A DNA stretch of 64,000 nucleotides from Aporrectodea caliginosa (lineage: Eukaryota > Annelida > Clitellata > Crassiclitellata > Lumbricidae), in NCBI GenBank assembly GCA_020284085.1, contig JACEVL010000032.1:1001001-1065000 (forward strand), written 5' to 3'. Numbering within the stretch: position 1 is the first letter of the stretch; each line of letters opens with the position of its first letter. The notes below the pieces were generated by a model. That model made no database searches. It was not told where the DNA came from and was given only the letters and a program-made list of their open reading frames with translations. The translations under genes and the position numbers were made by a program. Below are positions 33,240 to 45,000 of the stretch, in pieces.

Positions 33240-35815
33240 GATAATACGGTATTATACGGTCGCACAGATAAACGTAGACCTGGTACATTTACAATCCATT
33301 GGTCGGGCTCCGCGTATCTGCCAGCTTTCACACACCCCGCCTATCGATTATGTTTTGATAGCGTCTGTACCCTGGTAACAGCGACTTCGAAATTCAGGCG
33401 CTATAGCAATTTCGAGATTACGATTACGATTAGCTCGCGCTGGTGACTAACTTTCCCCATTTCGAATAAACCTAGCGCCGTCATTGGCGCGGGCATCATT
33501 CTGTCAGCTTTGCGATCTTAAAACAGGTTAATAATTAATTTATAATTACTGTAATTTATAAGTAGGCCTATAAGTATATTCTTTATTAAACCGGTTGCAG
33601 CAGAGCTGCACTCCGGTGTACATACATTCGTATTGATTTTGTATTTAATACAAAATCAATACGAGTACAACATTATTCCTAGAAATGTTTTTCCTCATAT
33701 TATTGTCAATAAGAGTGCCTTTATAATATTATGTTAATAATGATGCCTTTATAAAAATTTCTTGCCAACGAAATATTCATAAAAAAATATATATAAAAAA
33801 TATAAAATAGCTCTGAGTCACAACGTCCGTCTATACACTCTAAATAAGATATGATAAATATAATACAATATAATAATTATAATAATAATAACATAACATA
33901 ATAAAAAAATAAAGCTTAAAATTTGTGTTTTTTGTCGACTTAGATATCCGAAAATTGAAAGAGGTGGGAGGAGCGATAAGATGGGGAATTCCATGTTTCT
34001 ATTAATAACTCGTACTTTGCCAAAATGGGAGATTTTCGAAAAGTAAAAGCGAAATGGTTATCTTAGGTCAGCTTAACAAAATTCTCTCTATGTCTACGTA
34101 GATTTAGAAGGTAATATTCGTCGTTAGCCAGAATGACGGTTGCACATATTGAAGTAATTTTAAAAACGAAGCAGTTCATTACATTTATGGTAATCTTTAT
34201 CTTAAACGTTTGTGGGGAAGTAAGCAATAATTAACAGGCAGTGTCAACGAGCAAAAAATCAGAAATTGAGCATTGAAAGATTGAAAGACGTAAGCATTGT
34301 AATAATGAAAGTAGACTGCAGTTGGTAAGCGTTGTGGCTTGGTTGCGAGGACGCCATAACACTTTCATTTATTTCATATTCGAGTCAAACTTGGATTGTT
34401 TGTGTTTGACGTTTGCAGCTGCAAGTATAATTAGTCGTATTTGGAAAATTGTGTCCGCTGAGTGCAGTATTATTACAGTTATCGGTGGCAATATTGCAAT
34501 GGGGCAAGGTCCTCAAATTTATGATACGATACTCATTGCAGTTTGTCCTAGTATTTGACTTAACAAATACTAATTAAGAGTGGATGAATAATGTCATCAG
34601 TAAGATTTACTGTTGTAATGATGGCTATTTCTGTGGTTTTGACAGAGAGGCATGTTATACTCGTGCAGCTTAGATTTTTAAGGGTAAGGAACATGAACCA
34701 TATGGGTTCACACTATCTCTTATTGATGATACAGAATGCCCATGCATTTTGCTTCTGCCTGTAGCTGTTCCTTCCCCACCTGTGGCATAAAGAAATAGCA
34801 TCCGTGAGCTTGTGACTCTGACAAAGGAATAAACATTTAAATACTTGGTGAGGCCAGATAATTTCACAATGCAGAGGTCCTCTGAAAGTCTTAATCTGTC
34901 TATTGTAGCTGTTTTCCATTTGTACATAGATCTCTACAACATGTTCAACCAAAACTTGCTCATGTTCTTTGCTGGTTGCTTGCTGTGTTGCAGATTTGCA
35001 TATTTCACAACGATAGCATCAGTATGTCGTTGCCAGCTAGTTTTTGTCCCAGTTACCTAAAGCTACTGTGCTGCTCTGTTTTGCATTGCTGAGTGACAGT
35101 TTCCTGAATTCCTGCTCCTTTTCCCCTTGTTTCCTTACACTCCTGCTACAGTGTGACATTTTGCCTTGTCAGTTATGGCACTGTCTGATATGGTGACCTA
35201 CCATTGCTTCATGTTTGATTCCAATGTGTGTGACTGGTACCTATTCTGTGACTTCTGTTAGGTTTGTTCTGGGACTGATTTGGGCACCTCTGAAATAATT
35301 TGCACATTATACGTACATAGAAGAATTTTAGGAATTTTACATTGCAGGTAGTGACATTAGAAATTGTCATGAACAGTTATATTCAAAATGAGATCAGACA
35401 TGTGTGAAGATTTGTTCCAGATAATATGTACTACTCATGTCAAGAGTTTTTGTCAGGATCACCAGCCAACCCTAGAAATTCCCCCAAAATGTAAATTTCA
35501 TTAAAGGGTTCTGTTACTATCACTTTGATTGAGCACTCCTTATTAAGTTAGCGCACTGATTTGGATGAAATTAATTTCAATTGAGTAGTCAAGTTAATTT
35601 TTTTAGAATTGAACTGCATTTCAGGCTTGGCTAAGACGACTTCAGATAATTGGCCACTTGGTCATGAGGCAAAAAATCAATTCTAGTGTGAGTTTTGTTT
35701 GTTACCCTGCACTCAGAATCAACCCCAATGGGATCATCTGGTGTAAAAGTGTTCTCTGTTAGTAATATTAATTTGGTGTTTTTTTGTAAAGCTTGCATGA
35801 TCTTCCTGCCAATGA
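33240..35815. other. Upstream region of the PARP14-like gene
   Basis: 33240-33540 is relatively CpG-rich and may contain a promoter or untranslated exon. A 35-bp near-perfect palindrome sits at 33629-33663. 33700-35815 is AT-rich, with no coding exon identified. Five-prime untranslated exons cannot be located by eye. Confidence 0.35.
33629..33663. repeat. 35-bp palindrome (16-bp arms, 3-bp loop)
   Basis: CGTATTGATTTTGTAT, then TTA, then the exact inverse ATACAAAATCAATACG. Confidence 0.9.
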
Positions 35816-36002
35816 ATGATGAGTGAATCGGAGGGAGAAATCAAGAATGGCCATGCAATACTGGTCGCAGGAGTCCTCAAGGATTTTGAGGATGTGCTGG
35901 AGGCCTTCGTTTGTAACAAGCGAAAAGGTGGTGGATCCATAGACAGTTTTCAGTATGACGAAGTGCACGAAGTGGCGTGGATAACATTTGCAGATGCTGC
36001 AG
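35816..36002 (+). CDS. PARP14: PARP14-like exon 1: RRM 1, first half
   Basis: Residues 1-62. Starts ATGATGAGTG; ILVAGV is beta-1 and NKRKGGGS the family turn. Donor GCAG|GTAAAG, phase 1. A five-codon upstream ORF at 35812 overlaps the start. Confidence 0.85.
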
Positions 36003-39000
36003 GTAAAGAAGCTGTTTGATGTCATAATACTTTAATCTTGTTTATTTGTGCATGTGGTTTAAATTGTAAAATTGTAAGCTTAGCATGTTTTAAACTGCTG
36101 CTTAACCCTTTAACGACGAGCTGCGTATGGTTTCCCATACATTTTAGTACACGCTTGTCGTTAAAGGGTTAAAGTTAAGCACATGGCATTAAGTTATTCA
36201 CCAGAGCTGCATCACGTCAGAGGGGTTCCTGAGGTACTGCATAAAGAACGTAGTCTTCAGCTATTTGTATGAGGAGACCAGAGAGAGAAGAAGAAGACAG
36301 AGGAGCTGGTTTAAGTAGTTACTTAGTTATTTTGGTGGGTTTTTTAATGCAAAACTTTAACTTACAGCCTTTCTGTTTTGGTTGCAAACTGAGCAACACA
36401 TTTTTGATTTCTTGTCTTAATTCTGATACATCTGGGTATCATTGTGATTTGATACATGCATGCATCAGCTAAAGGCCAGATCACTACAATTTATGTCCCA
36501 TACCACTACAACAAGGGGGTTCCTTAACAACCATCTACCAGGCTACCTTGTGATTTCTAAGTTTTCTTCAGGTTAATGTTCTTAACTTTGATTTTTGCTT
36601 TGAAGAAAAGATCGCTGACATTGCCTATATTTCATCACCTGTATTAGCCATTAATAAAATGAAGTTTCGGTTTCATGTATTTGTTCTTCAACATTACTAA
36701 GAAATTTGTCTGCAATGCAGCATAGTGTCCACTGAGTGTTTTGTGTTTGTGACAGACCTCATGATTAAAACCAGTTTAATACCGGTATACATTTTTTTAA
36801 AAATATTCGTTTATTAATTTAAACTGCCAAGTACACATTAAGTTTACATGATATAGTAGTAACAGGTGATAACAAGTTTAAAGAGGAGTCCAATTTAGCT
36901 GTATGGCAGCCTGCAAGGTGCTAATTTGTCCTGCTGCTCATTTTACAGTTGCCCCCTGTGGAGCTGAAGGCTGGGTCAATCTTATGGGGCTAGCAGATAT
37001 GGAACCCGCGTCCTCTAATCTTCGTGCAAGCTTGTTATCATTCAACCATCTTCCCGCCTCACTAAATACTGCTACAATTGGACTAATTTGTTTGTTGAGA
37101 ATAGTTGCTGAATTCTTCCTGAAGATTGGAGCAATAACAATCCAAGGGCATACGATGAAGGTTCTGGTCCCTCCCAGTCCACGGACGTTGTTCATACGAA
37201 GTGTCTCGAATGAAGTGAACGAAATGCTTGAACTGTTTCTTGAAAGTCCGAAGAAAGGTGGCGGAACAATATCAGACTATGACTTTGATGTCGTTTCTGA
37301 AACAGTGACTGTATCTTTTGAGGCACAAGAAGGTTTGTGGTGTTTGATTAGTAAGACAACTTAAAAGACTCATGTTGTTTAATGTGTTGCTGGCTTGCCA
37401 TTGCTTTTGCTGCAACAGAAAATTTAAAAGTTTTAAAAGTGCTTTGTGTCATGACCCTTTAATTGAAATTTACTGACTAAGCATTTGTACTGATGTTATT
37501 GGAAATTCTGATGAAATGTACAGTGCAGTCCAGTCATCTGTCATATTTGTTGACGGTCTAAGCATTCACTTCTATATGTAGAAAGAACTATGCTTAAGCG
37601 CTACGTTGATTAATTAGATGTTGGAATGATTACATAACAGTTCATAATCAATTATTTCACTGGAATCGGATTTTCATTGTCACATTCCATACCTGGGCAT
37701 TGGGTTCTTTGGTGCCCATGTATCCACTGAATATAGATTACTTGTTGGCTCACTCAGGGGTAGGCTTCTGTGTAAAAAACACATCATGTGACATATTTGA
37801 AGCTATATATTTTTGTGTTTTAACCCTTTAACGAGGAGCTGCATTGTTTCCCATATATTTTAGTACTTGCTAGTTGTTAAACGGCTAAGACACAGGTGAA
37901 AAACTTTCAGAACTTGGTATAAACGTACAAACTGAGCAAATTCCTACTAGAGTAAGACTTTAAACTTTATAACAGTCTATTCATGTGTTGCTTTAGGATG
38001 TTAAGAAGCTCTTCTTACATGACCTTAATGATTTCTTTTATCTCAGCAACTGATTATAGTTATTTTCTGTGTAACAAAAAAGTGGATTTGTATTACGTGT
38101 AAGAGTAAAAATCACATCGGATACGACATGTAAAGGTCTCATCAGTTTAATTCATTCTGTTTTCTGCATATTTTGAAGCATGCATTACTGCACAAAATAT
38201 GTGCAGTAAGTTCCAGAAATGGCATCTATATAAAAACCGGATCAGTTAGAGCAACTGATGTGTGATGTCGTTTTTTATGTTTGCACATTTATCGATCACA
38301 GTTGCCAAGGCCCTCTTCGAACAGAAATTCATCGAAGTTAAAGGAAAGAAACTCTTCTTCTCCAACATTCCTCCTGAGGCCTTGCTACCACCACCTGCTG
38401 AAAGTATCAATGTCAGTGTTGATGAAGAGGAGCCAGAGCAAGATAATGCCGATGTAGAGAATACAGATGACGCGAGTATTGCTGTTGACAACGCTGAAGC
38501 ATTATCTTGTACCATTTGCATCCAAAATGTTCCATCACCAATGGTGGAGTTTCTGGAAATTATTCTGACTCAGGAGAAATCTGGAGGTGGCAACATCGAG
38601 CAGTTGGTCGAAGATGGTGATAATGTGATGGTTACATTTGAAGACTCGGATGGTATGTCATCCATTCTTTTGTTGTCCGGAAAGCTGCTTTATCAGATGC
38701 CGGCTTTCATGTTGGTTCTTCTTACTAGACTAGTTGGTTCTTTTCGAGTGCAAATTTTGGCAATCATGAAATCAAAGGTGTATGATTTCAACTTTCAAAA
38801 GGGATAGCTTTCTGAGATGTAATCTAATTTAAAATGTAATGAGTTTTGTAAGTACAATTGTATGAAGAAACAGAGGAGTTCTTTAAACGAATCTCAAGAG
38901 GCAGCCATCAGTACAAAGCGTTATCACTTCATTTTTCTTTGGCGTCAGTTTATGATAACTTGTGGCCTCTTCATTTCTGTCTGAATGTCTCACCAAAAGC

Positions 39001-42000
39001 GTCTGGCCATTGTATTCATTTATGGCTGAGTTCAGAAAGAAGTGCAAATGAAGCATACATCTTAAAATATATTTCTGTTCTGTGTAGTGTTGTGAGGCGG
39101 AAAAATTGTCCTGAAAATGTCATATTTTTCCGGAAAATTTCGGAAAATTTCGAGTGTATTTTTCCGGAAAATTTCCACTATTTTTCCATCAATAGAAAAT
39201 TACAAAATAACAATTTAAATGTAATAGTTTTAAACATCACTCACTCTAAGCTATCTTACGTAGATATAACTGATACGCTGATTCAATAGAGGGCACTGTT
39301 AGTGCTTACTGTTCAGTGTGTTCACAAGGCTCAACAATGACCATACATTTAAGAATTAATTGCAATTACACTTCACTATTAATTTAGAGAAAATATTTTT
39401 TTAGGATTTAGTCTCCTTAATATTTTTTAGTCATGAAAACATGAGACAAAAACAGCAATTGATGCAGTAGTAGGCTAGTAGCGCTCGTGAATAAGCTGGT
39501 GCCCTGCGCTTGGCTTTCGAGTGGCACCTTAGAAGTTTAGAGATTACGATTACGAGGCTACTATAACACCATTTTAATACTGCAACAGAATAATTCTTAT
39601 GAGGCCTATTATACTATTTTTATGGACGCCAATGATCGTCGATATGACGGCATCGTTAAATAAACGTATTTACTACTATTATTTTATGTTTTGAAATATA
39701 ATGTAATTGGCATTGCCATTGAAGTCTGAGTCTGAGACCAATATATTTTGAAATCTGTTTAATGTTTATTTTAATTCCTTTAAGGTGAATGTTGCCTGTA
39801 TTGACAGAAATACTGCAAATAAAAGGAACTTAAAAAAAACAGAAATTTTCTAGTGTTGTCTCATACTAAAAATCTGACATTATGAATTATATGTATTTTT
39901 CCGGTTCTGCGGAAAATTTCCGGAAATTTTCCGGAAAATTTCCAGACAATTTTCCGCAAAAATATTTTTCCGGAAAAGCTACATCACTAGTTCTGTGGAA
40001 ATTTGAACCTCCAAGCTGTGATAAAATATTTATCAACTGTATGGACTATTCAGATTTCTTTATAAATACTACTTTTTTATACTTTTTTCCATTTTAGTTG
40101 CCAGTAGATTTCTAGAAGCAGGAGTACTCAAGTTTGGCTCATCAGAGTTTGCAGTCGTGTCTCCTCCGTCTCAATTCAGTCGCAAGGGCAGCGACGTTTT
40201 TGATCAGGAGAGAGCCAATGAAGACAAACTGCCATCTGCAGACGTCCTTGTGAGGGGAATTCCTAAGCACATGACTGAGGATGTCCTGTTGGCTATGCTG
40301 GAGAGAGAACAAGACGGAGGCGGTACAGTCATCAGTATGCAGTTTCAGACTGGGGATGAACAAACCGTTGTTCAATTTGAAGATTATCAAGGTAAATCCA
40401 GCGCTACTCTTGTTGCTGCTGTTTTACTGTTGTTGATGGTACCTTATTATTTTTATCTTCATGACTAGATGCATATAATTACCAAAGAATAAAATATACG
40501 TGTGTTGTAAGTAATGTTTTGCTGCTTGTCTTAACAGTTGCACAGAATTTGTTGAGTGCTGGTCGTATCCAGTTCAAGCAGACGATCTTGGAAATCGTGC
40601 CAGTGCCAGAAGATAAACCGCAAGTTGCAGAGGCGGAAGATACCATTGAAGTTCAAAAGATCCCAAAGGGAACGGACAAAGATAGACTGCAGTTGTTCCT
40701 GGAAAATAAGAAGAGATCAGGTGGTGGAGATATTGTGGAACTGAATTTGGATGAAGCCACAGGAAGAGCTGTTGTTAAGTTCCAGGATGTTGCAGGTGAA
40801 GGTTCTACTGATCTTCTAAAGGTTTCTTGAACTGGATGTATTAAGATTCATTCTGTGTCTGTTTAAATGTACAGTTCCTGGTCCATGTAGCATTGTGTAT
40901 GGTGGTTGACTTCAGTCTGATTAGGGTTTCACAACACAAAATCATGTTCCCTGTCTTCTGTGTTGTCACTGTCCTCATTAAAACCATCACTTACTATGCG
41001 ATTGAATTGAGACTAGGCTGTTGGTGAAATATATCACATCCAGATATCCCTCATACCACCAGGTCAGTGCAGCATGGGCGTGTGTCAGTAGCCGGCTGGT
41101 TGGTTGTCAGCTGATGAAGACCTATCTACTCAAGGTCACTTCCAAAACCCTGGCTTGCCATTGCACAACTGAATACAGGACATCCTGGTAACAGATGTCA
41201 TCTTTGCACTGTCCAAACAGTTGCCCAGAAACCGGTTACAGGTTTATCAGTGCAAACATAGAATGTGTGCTAGTATCTAAGCCTTACCTTTGACTGTTCA
41301 GTGTTCTTCTTGATCACAATAAAATAAAAAGTGTTAAAAGTACTAGTTATTATCTAGAAAAGGAGCATGAAACATATGGAAGCTTCACTGTTGTTAAATC
41401 AGAATTGTATAATTGCTTTGGTCAGAGACGTTTAATAGAAAAATGCCTATTTTGTATTTATTGTTTGCTTTTTTATATTATTAATTTCATGTTATTTTAC
41501 ATTTCTTCATATTCTTTTTACATTTAAACTTTGTATTTTAAATTTTATATTTGTGTATAATATGACTAACTTTCGTTTGATATTTAACTGGTTCAGTGGC
41601 AAAGAGCCTACTGGAAAATGGAAAGATCAAGTACACAGATGGAAGCATGCTGGAAGTATGTCGACCATCGTCATCACCAGCTGGTCTTAATGACCCCAAT
41701 CAAAAAGCTACAGAAATTCCAGGACAAGTGGAAGTCCATGAGATTCCTGCAGGGACCAAATCGCCTACATTGATGATGTTCCTTGAAAACAAGAAACGGT
41801 CTGGAGGCGGAGAAATTGTCGAAGATGGTTTCACCTATGATGAAAATAGCGGAACTGCGATGGTGACTTTTAAAGACCCAGCAAGTGAGTGACAACAGTT
41901 TGTTGTACATGCCTCATAATGCTGTTTAGCAGAACTTCATTTATGTTTGAACCTTTCCAGTGTTGTCATGACTCTTGGTGTGGCCAAGGTGTTTGCATAT

Positions 42001-45000
42001 TTCTGTAGCATGTTATTTTGATCACTAAGTTGGTCAAATGTGGAGTTTACTTGACAATTTTCATTCATTGAGATTGCTAAGTTGTATTCTATGATGTTTT
42101 ATGCATTCTTTAAGTTATTTATCTCTGTCAGCAGTGTTTCTTAGTCTTTTAGATGGGCTTGGGGGACTTTGGATGTTTGTGGTTGGGGACTCACATGCAG
42201 TTTGGACTCATCCACTCTAAGGGTTTCAGGTTATTAACTGGAGAGGAAAGGCCATGAGAATCCTAGGATTGATGCTTAGCATACTGTGGTGAAGCTTTAT
42301 GAACAATTACCGGATGTGAAGAATGTCATCTTCCACATAGTGATGTCCGTGCTCAGCATCTTCTACCATCTGCGAGGGACTGCATGGTGTTGGGGTACAT
42401 GTGTTGTGAGCCTTGTCGCTCCTTTTCTTCAATGCTGCATAGTCCAGGTACTGTGGATATCGTGTCCACAGTACCATCAGCTCTGGATGGGAATCCATTG
42501 GTTGACTGCATTTCTGTGGAAGCCTGAGCACTGATGAACTTTGTGTTCGTATCTTTACCATCATTTAGGGTGGCGCTTTTGTCATGCTTTTAAAATGCGC
42601 TATAATAAGTGTCTAGCTACATAATTAACCTACACTGCATATGCATGTGAACCATTGACATGGAATTTTATCTATTTAAATTTAGAACTGCAGGGCACTC
42701 ACACTAACTGAGCTGAAGATGTCCTCATGTCTGTAGATAGCATGCTTGCCATATCACTCTGTCACATTTTCAATATTGTGGATTTCAATATTGATTACAG
42801 TAACAATTTCTGTTGGCTGCAGAATAGTTTTCAGAATTATCAGAATGAAAAATTGCCATTGATACTTGTAGTTGCAGAGCAAGTGCTACAAAAAGGACAA
42901 ATTACGTTCGGCAAAAGTGTGATTAAAGTTCGAAAGCCAACCTCTGCTTTCCACACTTCACCATCAGCTGTTGAAATATCTGATAGAAAGGTTGAAACAG
43001 ACCAGGTCAAGTCTCGCACAGTTGAGATTCGTGGCTGCTTGAAGGACCTCAGCAAGGACAACCTCTCACTCTATTTTGAGAATAAAAAACGATCGGGTGG
43101 TGGACATGTGGACTCTGTGCAGATCCTCTCAAAGGACTCTGCAGTTATTGTGTTTAAGCTTGCTGAAGGTTAGCATTCACCAAACAAAATATAGAATCTT
43201 TTATGTATAAGTATCCAGTGGCTGTTGTGTAGAATATGTTACAGTCTTAAGTAGTCTTAACACAGGGCATTCATTGACATCCTTCTTCATTTCAGTTTGA
43301 TTTCTTTAATTGAAGTCACTTAACATACTACAATTTTGATGTAATGTTTCAAAATAATCAGTTTATTAGACTTGTTACCTATGAAACTTTACCATATTTA
43401 TAATCAGAATCATCAACTTCTTTGATGATGAGTTATGAATTGGTGTAGCCACCAACAGTAAAATTTTTTATGCCTATCCAATCCACCAGTATAAATTAAA
43501 ATGTGTTAAAGTAATAAGAAGCTACTCAATACTCATCACTTCAACACACTTATTTTTTTCAGTTGGTGTTTTTCATGACTAATTTTAGATGCTGCCCATG
43601 TGGCTGAGAAGCATGAACATCAGTTGTCTAAAGCGAAGCTGACCGCTACGCTGCTTGATAGTTGGCCGGATGTTGGGGGACCTTGTGCGATTAAGGTTGA
43701 AGGCTTTAAGATTGGAACATCAAGGGATATGATCGACATGTACTTTGAGAACAAAAAGAGATCTGGAGGAGAAGGTGTTGAAGAGCTCCTTTATGAGGAA
43801 GGCAACCAAACAGCAGTCATTACTTTTGGAAACCCACAAGGTTATACCAATTGTGATTTAAAATATTTAATATAATGATCAACATGTAGCTGGTGGTGTA
43901 GACTTGTTGATGATATGGCATTGATGGCGGTGAGAAATACATCTTCACTCTGATGGTCGATTCACTGATGTGTTTTTTGTAGAGTTCAACCTCGACATGC
44001 ATATCTCATGATACTCCAAACCTTTTTGATCCTTGCAAATCATTAGATAAGGCTATTTCTGTAATTTTAATGAGAAGACAATAGTTTGGTGTTTAAGGGA
44101 ATTGTGGTGTGAATATATGTTAGTAGGTAGAATTCAGAAGGCATCCAGATTCTTCTCTAGCATTATCTGAGCATCCATGTTTCACACCAATAACAGAGGA
44201 TAGGTAGTATGTGAGATTTAAGTAGATGGATTTAGCATCCAGCCTAATTAAGTATGTGCTCCAAATTCCGTGCGATAGGCTGTTTTTACTGTTAAGGGCA
44301 ATATCATGCACAATTGGCCCTGGGATCCAAGTGAACCATCAAACTAACACCATCTGATTTCCAATCATGTATGTGTAATCCATTGAGTGATTCCAGTGTG
44401 GTGTGGATTTTTACCATAGTATTTATTCTACTGTTTTATTATGTTATCTTAACTTCTTTAGTCTGTTATCATGTTCAAGTTTTACAAATTATTGTTACAT
44501 TACAGTTGTGCAGCGTGTGATTAGCAAGGATCATGTTCTGGAAGGCAGTAAGCTGACAGTCGAAGCACTGATGCCTAGTCGCCCGCCTCCATTGCTGAAT
44601 TCGGAGGAGATAGACCCAGATAAACTCCTCTTCACTGAACTTGATTCGCTTAAGATTGATTCAAAGAGACTGCAGGAGTTTGCAGGTGACGCAGGAAAAG
44701 CACCAGTGAAGAAGATAACATACAGCAGTCGTCCAGGCATGGTATTGATTCAGTATGCCAAGCAACCAGGTAAGAATGTGTAAGAGTGGCATGAAAATGT
44801 GGTGTTGTATTTGTTGTATGATTTTTTAAACTGTTACAAGGTTTAGTTTTTTTACAGTTTTTGTTTTATTTCATGAGCTTCCTGTGCTCACGGATCTGAA
44901 TTTGTTTGAAAGGAACATAGTCTGTATTTTACAGCTGGAAACATTATTATTAATGGTAAGTATATTTGTAGCCCCTCAGCAAAGGCCTTAATTTACCATA

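Larger units (their letters stand above)
36003..37104. other. PARP14-like intron 1 with mini-MITE and SINE
   Basis: Holds TTAA mini-MITE copy 1 (36106-36168) and a minus-strand SINE (36800-37062) ending about 40 bp before the acceptor of exon 2. Confidence 0.7.

Noticed and set aside
36903..37104. N-terminal part of the ORF running into PARP14-like exon 2
   Set aside because: This part is SINE sequence; coding starts at the AG|TTGC acceptor, in phase with exon 1.
38858..39289. 143-codon ORF in PARP14-like intron 3
   Set aside because: Runs into the end of the hAT element; no family resemblance and no splice signals that keep phase.
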